A stretch of DNA of 64,000 bases from assembly GCA_014529385.2 (NCBI GenBank), contig CM043952.1:56272619-56336618 (forward strand). The letters run 5' to 3'. Each line of letters opens with the position of its first letter. Position 1 is the stretch's first letter. Source of the DNA: Adiantum capillus-veneris (lineage: Eukaryota; Streptophyta; Polypodiopsida; Polypodiales; Pteridaceae). Below are positions 1 through 10,619 of this stretch, one piece after another. The translations under genes were made by a program, and so were the position numbers. Under the pieces are notes generated by a model. The model was not told the origin of the DNA and searched no databases. It saw only the letters and a list, made by a program, of their open reading frames with translations.

Positions 1-814
1 AAAGCACAAGATATTCTGTTTTAAAGTGATGATTGGCGATAGTCAATGCGGAGTATCTTACTTTAGATATGAATCAGGCATTATTATCATTTTTATAGTT
101 TCCACACTACATATATTCAATAAATTAAAAAATAGATTTAGAATAGATTCATCCTACACGCTGTGGTCTTCAATTGGGTGGACCGCTTGAAAATGTAGCT
201 CTGTATCCTCCTTTGTGATCCCTACATCACACAATGAAACGGTGCAACAAACAAAAACATGATCAGGTACTCCTCTCTCTCATCTTCCTATCATAATAGG
301 TTATTTATTAGCAGAAACGTGATGAGGTCTTGGAGGGGTTTCGGTGGTGAAACTCCTGTGTTTCTCAGCAAATCTGTACCTTCACCCACATACATTAGGA
401 GCACGTACTCCTAATACCAGCATTCCCACCTTAAGAGCATCACGACCTGCACGAGCACCAAAGCAGCTGCCTTGTACACAGGTGTATGCATCACAGCCTG
501 CACGAGCACCAAAGTAGCAAATGCAAGTAGCGGTTTCCCCTGATTTTCCATAAGATAAAAACGCATGACCAGGTACTAGAGCGGTTTCGACGGCGAAACT
601 CCTATCAGCACAGATTTGATTGCCAAACTTTGTAGGTTGAAATGAGCAGGGGGGGCTGGGAGCTCTTGCGATGATGTCAGATCCAGCATGTGAGCTCTTG
701 GAATGTTGACTGAGCAAGATTGGAGAGTGCCATTCTAGGGGTTTCGCCGACAAAATCCCTATGAGGATGTAGATTCTAGACCAACATGAAGGATTCGTAA
801 GCATATGTATGGGA
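1..814. other. Flank without a recognised gene
   Basis: I see no coding region with family resemblance here. The stretch is AT-rich at its left end. From about 330 it contains three of the four copies of a short palindromic motif that is listed separately. Open frames in this stretch are short and low in complexity. Confidence 0.5.
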
Positions 815-1640
815 CTACATAGCCAAGAGGGCTTGGGCTTGTTCCTCGTATTAGAACTTAGTTGAGGATGCGTAAGAGCCATCAACACTAAAGATGAAAA
901 TTCTAGGAAGCTTCCCACTGGCCTTGAGCTGCTAACAAGCTGAGAGCATCATAGAAGGTACCGGCCCCACCCCACCTGTGCTAAAGCTCCCCAGCACCTT
1001 GGCCCCACCCCCATACTTTGCTGCTGCCGTATTGTACAAGCTCACATAAAGAGATGCACTGATGCTCCCACCATAAGAGTAGAATTGAAAATTCACAAGG
1101 TCTATCACACAGCTGTATTGCCCCCACAATGCTGTGTATTGTCTTTCCACACCATCAAAAGGGGCTATGGATGCCACACTTATTACCCCTTTGACCTTCA
1201 ATTGTGTTATGAGCTGCCCAATGCATGACACAAAGGTCTGCGTTGAGACCCCATCAAAATGCTTTCAAAAGTATACCACATATGGCATACATATCTCTTG
1301 GGGACTGTTCAATACTCTAGATGCATGCTTCCCTTTCTGTAGTTGCCTTTTCCTCATAGAAATTGGTATCAGTACAACACCAGAAAGTAAGCCATAGCAC
1401 AAAACTCTAGAAACTAATCTACCATCGGAATCTGACAACCCCTCCCTGCAACTCGAGACGACCTTTTGCAATTTCCATGATCTTGTGCCGGTAGCCTTTG
1501 TGACCTCCCCAGGCGAACTTGATCACAGAGGCATAGACAATAGATTATTCATCATCATCCATGTCAGTCAAGCCACAAGATGAGCAAAGGTTGTTTCAAC
1601 ACAGCTCCATGCCAGGGGTTTCGTTGGTGAAACCCTTGTG
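334..1640. repeat. Four dispersed copies of a 27-bp palindromic motif
   Basis: Copies lie at 334-360, 579-605, 737-763 and 1614-1640. Each has the form GGGGTTTCG, a 3-6 base centre, then CGAAAC or a variant followed by CCT, so each could fold into a short hairpin. The centres and flanks differ, which points to independent ageing rather than one recent duplication. They surround the GH18 pseudogene. The motif is seen directly. Its origin (decayed mobile element or regulatory repeat) is unknown. Confidence 0.5.
815..1270 (-). pseudogene. GH18 chitinase-2-like / RuBisCO-associated-protein-like gene fragment
   Basis: Read on the minus strand, the segment encodes HFDGVSTQTFVSCIGQLI, then GVISVASIAPFDG, DLVNFQFYSYG, AKVLGSFSTGG and a C-terminal FSVDGSYAS followed by YEEQAQALLA. 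In plant chitinase-2-like GH18 proteins the same order runs ECIGRLI..., GVISFASIAPFD, DYVNFQFY, QVLASF and a YEKQ-QALLA-type end. This is therefore the C-terminal third of the TIM barrel. In-frame stops occur after LSAC (near 929) and after STKF (near 852), and the frame then continues to a natural-looking end at 815. The catalytic DxxDxDxE segment, which should lie further upstream, is absent, so the piece is truncated and broken. No intron or promoter is visible. Family assignment is confident; function is lost. Confidence 0.8.
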
Positions 1641-1663
1641 AAAATTTAGAATGATGTATGGAA

Positions 1664-1712
1664 GATAGAGAGAGAGAGCGCGCATGCGCATGTGCGCACG
1701 TGCGCGTGCGCG

Positions 1713-1750
<38 letters not shown>
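1664..1750. repeat. Composite (GA)n-(GC/GT)n-(CA)n tract
   Basis: A short (GA)n run passes into about 42 bases of strictly alternating purine-pyrimidine (GC, GT, CG) and then about 30 bases of (CA)n. The alternating section is the kind of sequence that can adopt Z-DNA under supercoiling. This is a simple repeat with no coding meaning. Confidence 0.9.
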
Positions 1751-1751
<1 letters not shown>

Positions 1752-2113
1752 CATGTGATGTCGGATTTTGACTGAAATCCATGTTCTTAAGTTTTGAATT
1801 TAAATTTGGCCCATAAATAAGCATCTTGTTTTGAAGAAACTTTAAATGTATGTAAGTTTAATATTTTTGTCGATATTCGTTTATTTGTTCTTTATGAAAG
1901 GCTTCTAGCTTTGGAAAGAGGACAAAAGGTCCACCCAAATTCATACGCAAGAAGAGGAAATATGTTGCTAGCAGCAAGGGTAGCGAGAAATTAGTTGATA
2001 AAGCTTAAAATGCTCAGGCTAATCAACAAGTAGAAGACATTCAGGATGATCAAGGAGATAAAGAGGCCACCAATGATAAGGATGTAGATGGGGGTATCAA
2101 GGAAAATGAAAAG

Positions 2114-2651
2114 GTGACAGATGACAAAGAGGTTGAGGAGGTTATCCCACAAGCTATTATCAGGCCTCAAGGCTCTGAGTTTATAGACAGTTTAACCCTG
2201 AATAAAGGATGTATACCCCCTATGATTCCTAGTTGTAGGTGTTTGATAAATGAGAGAGTACAAGAGCTTAGAAGGGACCTTTCTCGACTTAAGAAGGTTT
2301 TTGAAGAAGAAGGGTACCTTAAGATGAAAGGAATGTTCATCTTATCCATAAATCTTCCAGATGGTTCAACTAGAGATGTTAATGAGGACATTACAAAAAC
2401 TTGGGACAAGTATTGGCATATGGTTAACAAAGAGTTTGAGGATGAGCTTGAAAACAACGATCAATGGTCCATGTTGAAGGGAAAGATGTTCTTTGTTTGG
2501 GAAGGGAATCATCAAGCGGCCTCTTGGATGGAGAGCATAAGAGAGGTCTCACGTAATGACAAGAAGAAACATGTGAGGGTTTTCGCACAATTTATTGTCC
2601 CTACCCAGCAAGAGGAGTTAAGATTAATTGTCGCTCTTCAAAGATTGAACA
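2114..2651 (+). pseudogene. ParB-like (GNH-motif) domain exon of the broken methyltransferase-like gene
   Basis: This exon encodes about 180 residues. A highly charged N-terminal stretch is followed by a coiled-coil-prone INERVQELRRDLSRLKK segment, then WDKYWHMVNKEFEDEL, KGKMFFVWEGNHQAASWM and KKHVRVFAQFIVP. The VWEGNHQAASW core resembles the D/E-G-N/H-H-R-x-x-A turn of ParB/sulfiredoxin-like folds, which in phages and bacteria are often fused to DNA methyltransferases. The donor GTAAGT follows at 2652. The domain call rests on one short motif plus the methyltransferase context, so it is tentative. An unrelated DNA-binding domain is possible. Confidence 0.42.
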
Positions 2652-4718
2652 TGTAAGTCTTATTTTCATTTGTACATTAAATTTTGCTTTGTCTTTGTTT
2701 TAATGATACATCTTGAGGTAAAATTTTAATGGTTTATTGTTTATGTAGATTGAATGAAGAAGCAATCATTAAGCACAACCTCAAAGACTACTTGTATCAT
2801 ACAAGTACCATTCGTTCTTTAGATGGGTCTCAAATCACTAAAAAATGTACTGAGGCTGAATGAGTGTCAATGGAGAAAGCAAGGGCTCAAGAAGCACAAT
2901 CAAGAAAGAGGGTTTGGATCCTCTTACTCAATCTATCCTTGGTCCCATGGTTTATGGGGTATGTACTTAAATTGTTAAGACTTGGTAAGATTCTAATAAT
3001 CTTTTTGGTTCTTGATACATTTTATTGAAATGGTGTATGCAGAATAAATGGAAGTTTGATTTACAAGTAGCATTAAATAAGATGCCTCTTACTTTGTCAC
3101 AAGATGAGCGTGCGAGGGCCGAGATTCAAGCAAAGAGGAATGTTGTCAAAGCTTACAATAGACAAATGACTCGGGTGAGTACTACACTCTATTTAAAGTA
3201 TAATAAAAAGATTTTATTTTATTTTTTGTTTGGTTATTGTAGAACTATCCATGGTGAATCTTGCTAATGGAGAAGGATGGTTTCTAATTTTATGGAGTCT
3301 TCCTTTTGAGGATGAAAAATTCAAGATTACAATAGAGAAACTCTACTCTATATCTTGTGCTACACGTTCTCAAGAGCTAACGATAAAAATGCGAAAGCTT
3401 TTGGGAGCAGATGAGAACTTTTGCCAAAGTTTTGGAATGCCTTTGGGAGATCATTTATATATCCCTTGGTTGGCCAAGGAAGTATGGATGGATCAAGTCT
3501 TGGGGCTTTTACAGGTTGTAGATTGCACACATGGAGTTCACAAGGTGGTTTTGCCTTTAGATGTTCACTTGGAGTCATGTTTTAAAGACATTGTTAGTAG
3601 ATATAGAGGAGTACTTTTTACGAATGTCAAAAGGAGATGAATGTGTCTACTCCACCATCAAAGCATGTGGACTTGAAAAATTCTTCTCGTCAATTGATCT
3701 ATAGGTAATTCCTATGTTATGCATTTTGCTAAGTGACTATTCTTGTATTATATAATTCATTTTATTTAAGGTTTATGTAATCATATTGTTGTAGGTTCTT
3801 GATGTATCTCATTAGAAGTAAGAAGATCACTTGCATGCCTGCCATATGTAAAGCATGGACAATTATGTGTCCTCCTACATATAGTATGTATGCCTCCACT
3901 ATCTTCAAAGAGAACAATGATTCTGGTGGAGCCTTTCTTCTCATGGATTGGGAGCGTAAGCACTACCCTTGGTGGATTGATATGAAGAAAGGTGAGTGTT
4001 TAGAAGAGGAGAAGGAGAATTATCCTTGTCGTTTGAAGGGTGAATGTAAGTCCGCAGGGTCATCAGGAGAGAGATGGCTGTTGAGCAAAGGAAGAAGATG
4101 GAGGAAGAGTTGAAAGCTCTCAAAGAAAAAGAAGATCAAGAAAGACAAGAGCAAGGCAAGAATCATGGAGTCCGTCCACCATCAAGCAAGGGTGGAATGC
4201 CAATCAAAGGTAAGTAAGTTAAATTGTTGGTGGGAACAATATGTTCTTGCTATTCTCTCTTTTGTTATGTCTTATGCTAATCATTAAGGCATGGATTGAT
4301 TTGAAGAAAAATGTGTTATTTTTTTTGGCTATTATTAGATACAAGAAACTTAGGAAGTTCTCATACCCAAAAGAATGTTGGAAAGGGAACTTTGATTCAT
4401 GCACCTTTGGCTAGTTTCCATTCCATTCAAAAGAAAGGAGACATAAAACAGTCAAAGGTTTGGATTTATGACTACATTGAGCTTGGCAAGGAGTTCACTG
4501 CAAGAAACTTCAAGGATGGTTTTGTGGTGCTGCGAGAGTTTTTTGTTGGCTTGGGTGAATGTGAGAAGATAAGAAATGGAAAATCTAGTGCATGGAGTGT
4601 TGATCTTACTGGTATTGATCTTCCTACTGGTAGGAGAATTTTCAATGCTATCTTGTATACACCATGCATATACTTAGCTCAATTTCTTAACACTCAAATA
4701 CAATAATTTTGCTTGTAG

Positions 4719-4966
4719 GTGGGCTTGCTCAGGTTTTCATGGCATTCCTACATGGAATGAGCTAACAGATGACCATGTCAAGTTTTCATTGGTGGTTGCA
4801 TCTACAATGATGGATGACATGGGTTGGGTGCTTGTTCTTTGTCCTAGCACCGCTCTTAGTCTTGTGGAGCGCTTGGCCACACGCACATGCATAGAGCTGA
4901 GTTTTAGGTTGATCATGGAGAGCTCTGAGCCATTTCCATCACAAACAGAATGGGCATACACAAAAG
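4719..4966 (+). pseudogene. Methyltransferase-like exon, segment following motif IV
   Basis: The exon starts after a TTGCTTGTAG acceptor and ends at a GGTAAT donor. It encodes GIPTWNELTDDHVKFSL, ASTMMDDMGWVLVLC and SFRLIMESSEPF. In beta-class amino-methyltransferases the DPPY tetrad is followed by W-x-x-L-T/S-D, then a helix, then a G-x-x-x-V/L-F/L-C strand, which is the order seen here. The DPPY tetrad itself is not evident just upstream (CSGFHG stands there), so activity is unlikely even apart from the other damage. Confidence 0.45.
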
Positions 4967-5227
4967 GTAATAAAGCATCCTTCAAAAAACATGAACAATT
5001 CTTTAAAAGAAATTTGATACATGCAAATATTATATGCTTTGGCATTTCACAAGGCTGGAAGTAATCCTTCATTTGATCATGAGAGTGCTCAAAAGGTTTG
5101 TGTGTCATTGTTTAATTCAATGTGATTGTTTTTGCACGAAAATTCTTAAATGTTCATGCATAGTTTCCTCATTTTCTTGTATGGTAGGTGGGGAGAGTCT
5201 TGCAAAAGGATCTCTCATGGAGATTAT

Positions 5228-5421
5228 TGTTGGGGTATAAAGCCCAATGTGGTCGCCCAGGTAAGTGGGCGGGCCGCCAGGTATGTACACATATTCTTTT
5301 GTAAAAACCTAATAAGAACTCACTATGCTCTACACATTAAAGTAGAGCGAGTTCACCATATTGTCGTGCTCTTCTTCTCGCACTCTCTCTCTCGTGTCGC
5401 ACTTCCGCTCGTACTCCTTTA
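5228..5421 (+). repeat. 5' LTR of Copia-1
   Basis: It begins TGTTGGGGTATAAAG and ends at the bases before the primer site. It matches 10059-10256 and, in reverse, 21294-21486 and part of 13658-13788. A CT-rich tract lies near its 3' end. Confidence 0.93.
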
Positions 5422-5423
5422 AC

Positions 5424-5435
5424 TAGTATCAGAGC
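5424..5435 (+). promoter_or_regulatory. Primer binding site of Copia-1 (tRNA-iMet type)
   Basis: The 12 bases after a two-base spacer behind the LTR read TAGTATCAGAGC, close to the TGGTATCAGAGC complement of plant initiator tRNA-Met. It marks where minus-strand cDNA synthesis would start. Confidence 0.85.
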
Positions 5436-5989
5436 TCAGATCGAGGCTCGGGGCAGCACTGCAGGAAGCTAGAGTCACCTGCTCAGATTGGAGTGAGATT
5501 CGACAGGCGAAGACACCTGCTCAGATTCGACAGGCGAAGCTAGAGTCACCTGCTCAGATTGGAGTGAGATTCGACAGGCGAAGACACGGCCCCAAATTCT
5601 ACGGGAGAGCCCAAAGGGTTTGGTGTTCTCAGAATTTCATTCTGAGGTCATCTCGGCCACCGTTCGGCTTCAGCAAAGTTCTGCGCAGGCCATTTTCGAC
5701 TACGTGGTCTCGGCGGGTGCAGATCCGACTCTGCAAATTTGGGATTTCGGCCTACAACTGTAGGTGTTGAGGATATCTGCACTTCCAGAGTGCTGATTTG
5801 TGGCTGTCTACACATCGAAGGACGGCTCACAGTTCTTGGAGGCGTGTCACATACGACACGGACGCATCTACACACAGACTGTAGGCGACATCCACTAGTT
5901 CATCAGGTTGATATTGGTTCAAAGGTCAGTTTACAGGGGAAACTCTGCCGAATTTTTCCCAGGAAAGGAAACTGCTGTGAAGCGTAGCT

Positions 5990-8900
5990 ATGGTGGATCA
6001 CCGGACACTGCTCTTTACAATATCAAGAAGCTGGATGGAACCAATTTCCCATTGTGGAAGAAGCAGATTTGGCACGTGTTGGTACAAAAGAAGCAGATAA
6101 AACCTATAAAGCTCAAGGGGATAAAACCAAAAGATATGGACGAAGATGAATGGAGCGAAATGGATGAATTGGCACTTTCTACCATTATGCTGACTTTGGC
6201 AGAAAGCGTTTACTTCAATGTAGCAGACGAGATGTCGGGTTATCAAGCATGGTTAAAGCTGAGTGATCTTTATGAGAAGCAGAGTGCAGCTTCACAGGTA
6301 TACTGGCTTAAGAAGCTTGTTGACTTGAAGATGAAAGAAGGGACACCTATGTCCAATCATCTGAATGAATTCAACACAATCTATAGTCACTTTTCAGCTC
6401 AAGGTGTCAGGTTTGATGAACCTGTTAGAGCTATGTTCCTGTTGATCACATTGCCAGAAATTTGGGACACTTTTCGCACAGCTTTGAGTAATTCTGCACC
6501 TCCAGATGGTTTGAACATAGTAGGTGTAGAAGGAAGTCTGCTTATTGAAGAAACCAATAGAAAGACAATGGACAAAGGCAAAGGAACAACCTTAGTTGTC
6601 AGGGGAAGAACCAAAGAAAAGTACAAAGGTGGAAAGAGGAATCAGTCTCGTAGCAAGTCCCGTAGTGCTAAAGGCAAGAGTGACATAGAATGCTACCATT
6701 GTGGCAAGAAGGGTCACATGAAAAGAGATTGCAGAGAATGGAAAGCAGAAAAAGGCAAAGAGAAAGCTGAAGACCATGGTGAGAAGAACAAGTCCTCAGT
6801 GAAGATTCAAGAAATAAATGTGACAAACACTGTTGCAAAGGATGAGAGTCTAGTGTTTGGAGACATCTACTTCTTGAAGAATACAATGGACTCAGCTCTT
6901 CTTACAACATCTGATGGAAATGCACTGAGTGGCTGGATTATAGACTCAGGGGCATCACTTCATGTGTCTCCAAACAAGGATTGGTTTACCTCTTATGTGA
7001 CCACTAAAGATCATGTTCGGCTGGGCAACGGGCAGACATGTGAGATCTTAGGTGTTGGAGATGTTCAATTGAAGTTTCAAAATGGCTCTTCTTTCACGCT
7101 GAAGAATGTGAGACATGTTCCCGCAATTACAAAGAGCTTGATCAGCACATGTTTACTTGATGATGCTGGCTACGTCACCACTTTTGGACAGAACATGTGG
7201 AAGATATCCAAGGGTTCTATGACAGTAGCACATGGAGTAAAGTATGGAGGACTTTACATGATTTATGTATCAAATGTCTCTAAAAATGTAATCAATGTAA
7301 TCGAGCAGCCGAACGTTTCTTTGTGGCATAGCCGGTGAGGACATATGTCCAAGAAGGGAATGGAAATCTTGTCTCGTTCTGGTTATTTGCCTGGCTTGTC
7401 ATTTAATGATTTTTAATTCTGTGAACATTGTCTGTATGGTAAGCAAACACAACATCCACATAAGCATAGAAGCAGTGGAAGAGATACACAGTTGGCACTT
7501 GTTCATAGTGATTTGTGTGGACCTATGCCTAACCTATCTCTAGGGGGAGCTTCTTACTTCATGACATTTATAGATGATTACTCGAGGAAAGTATGGGTTT
7601 ACTTTCTCAAGCACAAGGATGAAGCGTTTAGTGTTTTCAAAACGTTTGTGACACTTGTGGAGAATCAGAGTGGCAAGAAGCTTAAATGCTTACGTAATGA
7701 CAATGTTGGAGAGTATGTTTCAAAGGCCTTTCAGGACTTTTGTGAGTCAAAAGGTATAAAACGTGAACTTACTGCTCCTTACAATCCTCCTCAAAATGGT
7801 GTTGCTGAGAGGATGAATAGGACCATACAAGAGAAGGTCAGAAGTATGTTGTCTAATGCACAACTACCAAATGGGTTTTGGGATGACGCTGTATCAACAA
7901 CTGTTCATCTTATAAATAGATCTCCTAGCAAGGTTTTGCAGAAGGATTCAGTGCCAGAGATGGTATGGTCAAACAAAATGCCCTCATACAAGCATCTCAG
8001 AGTCTTTGGCTGTGAGGCATATACTCACGTTCCAAAGGAATTTAGGAACAAACTTGAGCCAAAGAGTAGAAAGTGCATCTTTCTAGGCTATGGTAATTTT
8101 GGTGAGATGGGATACACACTTTGGGATCCCGAATCCAGAAAGGTTATCCGCAGCAATGATGTTCACTTTAATGAATCCAAATATCATTCTAAACCAGAGA
8201 GGGTTGAGGAGATTAGAAGACTTGTCTTCCAAGAAGATGGACCTGCACCTGCAAGACAAAATGTCAGGGCTCAAGAGGAGCGAGGACAGGATAGATTGGA
8301 ACCACAGGTTGTGGCTGAGCTTGAGCCACCTATTGTGCGTAGATCTGGACGTATCACGCGACCTCCTGATCGGTTTGTTCCATCTATGAACTATGTCATG
8401 TTGACTGATTGCAATGAGCCTTCATGTTACAAGGAAGTAGTGCAAATGAAGGACTCCGGGAATTGGCAATTGGCCATGCACTCAGAGATGACAGCTCTAC
8501 ATAAGAACCAGACATGGAAGCTAGTTAAATTACCATAGGGCAAAAAGGCTCTACCTTGTAAATGGGTTTACAAGTATAAGATCACCGCTCATGATAGTAA
8601 GCCAAAGTACAAAGCAAGGCTTGTTGCCAAGGGATTTAAGCAAGAACAAGGCATTGACTTTGATGAAGTCTTCTCTCCGGTGGTCAAGATGACTACATTG
8701 AGATGATTTCTTGCATTGGTTTCCATATTAGATTTGGTGTTGCACCAAATGGATGTCAAGACAACGTTCTTGCATGGTGATTTAGATGTGGAAATTTACA
8801 TGCAGCAGCCAGAAGGGTTTGTTGAGAAAGGCAAGGGAGATTGGGTATGCCAGTTGTTAAAGAGTCTTTATGGCTTAAAACAATCACCGAGGGCATGGTA

Positions 8901-9969
8901 CCATAAATTCCACAAGTTTATGCTTTCTCAAGGCTACAAACGTAGTGAGTTCGATCACTGTCTATATGCAAAGAAGGCTAAGGATGGTAGTTGGCTGATC
9001 CTTATTTTGTATGTGGATGACATGTTGATTGCTGGCAAGCAATTGGAAGAAATTTCAGCTCTGAAGTCAAAGATGGCAAAATCGTTTGACATGAAAGACA
9101 TGGGTGAGGCAAGTCATATACTTGGTATGCGCATTGAGAGAGACAGATCAAAGAAGTTGATTTGGTTATCTCAAACAGATTATATTGACAAGGTTTTGCA
9201 ACGTTTCAATATGGAGAAGGGAAAGGCATTGAGTGTTCCATTGCTACCATATGTGAAACTTAGCAAACAAGATTGTCCTGTGTCTGAGGAAGAACAAGCT
9301 GAAATGGATAAGATTCCATATGCGTCTGCAATGGGTAGTTTGATGTATGCAATGATTGCTACTCGCCCAGACATTGTATTTGCAGTGGGAGTAGTAAGTC
9401 GATACATGTCAAACCCAGGCAAGAAACATTGGGAGGCAGTGAAAGGAATATTGAGATACCTGAAAGCTACAAAGAGTATGCGTATATGCTATGGGAGTCA
9501 GGAGCTAAGTGTAAAGGGTTTTACAGACTCAGATTATGCAGGTGACTTAGACAACCGAAGGTCTATGTCAGGGTATGTCTTTACATTGGCTGGTGGAGCA
9601 GTATCATGGCGTTCTAGATTACAAGATTGTGTTACTCAGTCTACTACAGAGGCTGAATATGTTGCAGCATCAGAGGCATGCAAAGAATCAATTTGGCTTA
9701 ATCGACTAGTAACAGATTTGGGAATCAAAGAAGAGATGCCTGTGTTATATTGTGATAGTCAAAGTGCTATACAATTGGCTCGCAATCCAGTTTATCACTC
9801 AAAGACAAAGCATGTGGATGTGAAGTATCATTTCATCAGGGAAATGCTCGAGGATAAGCAACTTCAGCTTGTCAAAGTTCACACCACAGAAAATCCTGCT
9901 GATCTACTTACAAAAGGACTTCCCTCAGAGAGCTTTGCGCATTTTCGCAAGCAGTTAGGTGTAGGGTAG
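5990..9969 (+). pseudogene. Copia-1 gag-pol polyprotein relic
   Basis: Domains in order are: gag from about 5990 (DGTNFPLWKKQIWHVL), CCHC zinc knuckle near 6690-6735 (CYHCGKKGHMKRDC), aspartic protease near 6945 (IDSGASLHVSP), GAG-pre-integrase near 7310-7450, integrase from about 7495 (HSDLCGPM, FIDDYSRKVWVYF, NGVAERMNR), reverse transcriptase from about 8570 with YVDDML near 9010, and RNase H near 9520-9720 (TDSDYAGDLDNRRS, TTEAEYVAAS). This is the usual Ty1/Copia order and size. It is a broken fossil and is not expected to yield a protein. Confidence 0.93.
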
Positions 9970-10058
9970 TACATCACTTCTCTACATCTCTTGTATATTA
10001 GCTTGTATAGTAGCTTCTCTCACACTTAAAGTACCACATTGGACTTTAAGTGGGAGGT

Positions 10059-10256
10059 TGTTGGGGTATAAAGCCCAATGTGGTCGCCCAAGTAAGTGGG
10101 CGGGCCGCCAGGTATGTACACATATTCTTTTGTAAAAACCTAATAAGAACTCACTATGCTCTACACATTACAGTAGAGCGAGTTCACCATATCGTCGTGC
10201 TCTTTTTCTCGCACTCTCTCTCTCTCTCGCGTTGCACTTCCGCTCATACTCCTTCA
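10059..10256 (+). repeat. 3' LTR of Copia-1
   Basis: It follows the polypurine tract aagtgggaggt (10048-10058) and runs from TGTTGGGG to CTCCTTCA. A CT-microsatellite length difference and about eight substitutions separate it from the 5' LTR. Confidence 0.93.
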
Positions 10257-10261
10257 ATTAT

Positions 10262-10619
10262 TAGTCACTACTGGCCATCGTCTGCTCGCACAACACGTAA
10301 TGGAAAGAGTGGTGGGCTGAGAGGCATGTCAGAGAGGAGTGTTGCAGATATGCTGTTGTTTGTAGAGGCCTTGTGCCCTAAAATAGGTACATGTTTGGAG
10401 CTTGGTGGTGGTACATGGCCTTTATTAAAGGCAGCTATGCACACTTCTCATGGTTGCTTGGTCGTGGAGAGAGTGACCTAGAGATATGTGAGGGATACTT
10501 ATCTCCTTTTGTATAGGAGTACTATGGTGCTCCGCAGGTTGCCGAGCTTGGAGATAGTGATGATAGCATTGATGATGTGGGGAATGATTTGGTTGTTAAT
10601 GATGTGCCTTCAGACTAGT
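10262..10619 (+). pseudogene. Methyltransferase-like exon, SAM-binding motif I, right of the Copia insertion
   Basis: The frame continues from 5188-5227 across the one-copy target site and encodes SHYWPSSARTTRNGKSG, GMSERSVADMLLFVEALCP and then IGTCLELGGGTWPLLKAA followed by GCLVVER. This is the beta-class arrangement: a SE-x-P/V segment before a helix, P-x-x-G-x-C/V-L-D/E-x-G-G-G-T as motif I, and a G-C-x-V-E strand end. After a frame change near 10470 the second frame gives DLEICEGYLSPF and an acidic tail ending in VNDVPSD at 10619. Catalytic motif order (IV before I) supports class beta. Confidence 0.55.

Larger units (their letters stand above)
5228..10256 (+). mobile_element. Copia LTR retrotransposon (Copia-1), complete insertion, broken
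   Basis: This is a full-length Copia fossil of 5,029 bp with a 194-bp 5' LTR, a 198-bp 3' LTR, a tRNA-iMet-type primer site, a polypurine tract and a 5-bp target duplication, attat (5223-5227 and 10257-10261). The internal region carries gag, protease, integrase, reverse transcriptase and RNase H in Copia order. About four breaks interrupt the polyprotein. The LTRs differ at about eight positions by eye (about 4%), which suggests an age of one to a few million years at typical plant rates. It sits inside an exon of the methyltransferase-like gene. A close relative lies at 17653-21486 on the other strand. Confidence 0.95.
1903..10619 (+). pseudogene. Multi-exon ParB-like / beta-class DNA methyltransferase-like gene, broken and split by a Copia insertion
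   Basis: Exon-like blocks with plausible GT-AG borders run 1903-2651, 2750-2958, 3043-3174, 3243 to about 3700, about 3793-3992, about 4347-4660, 4719-4966, and 5188-5227 continuing at 10262-10619. Joining the first two keeps the frame (LQRLN-ILNEEAIIKHN). Early exons are basic then acidic and include a GNH motif resembling ParB-like folds. Late exons resemble a beta-class DNA methyltransferase. The middle (exons from 3243 to about 4660) matches nothing I recognise. Damage: an in-frame TAA near 2007, a TGA near 2862 where the family pattern suggests Trp, a frame change before 2958 and another near 10470, plus the 5-kb Copia insertion. It may be a host gene or the cargo of an unrecognised DNA transposon; no terminal repeats were found. 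Confidence 0.55.

Noticed and set aside
5564-5987. Short frames in the Copia-1 leader and their mirror at 20837-21222
   Set aside because: They are shared only because the leaders are homologous, and they lie between primer site and gag where no product is expected.
6592-6886. Antisense frames with hydrophobic composition, mirrored at 19300-19594
   Set aside because: They lie opposite the gag zinc-knuckle region of the two Copia copies and recur only because the sense strand is shared.
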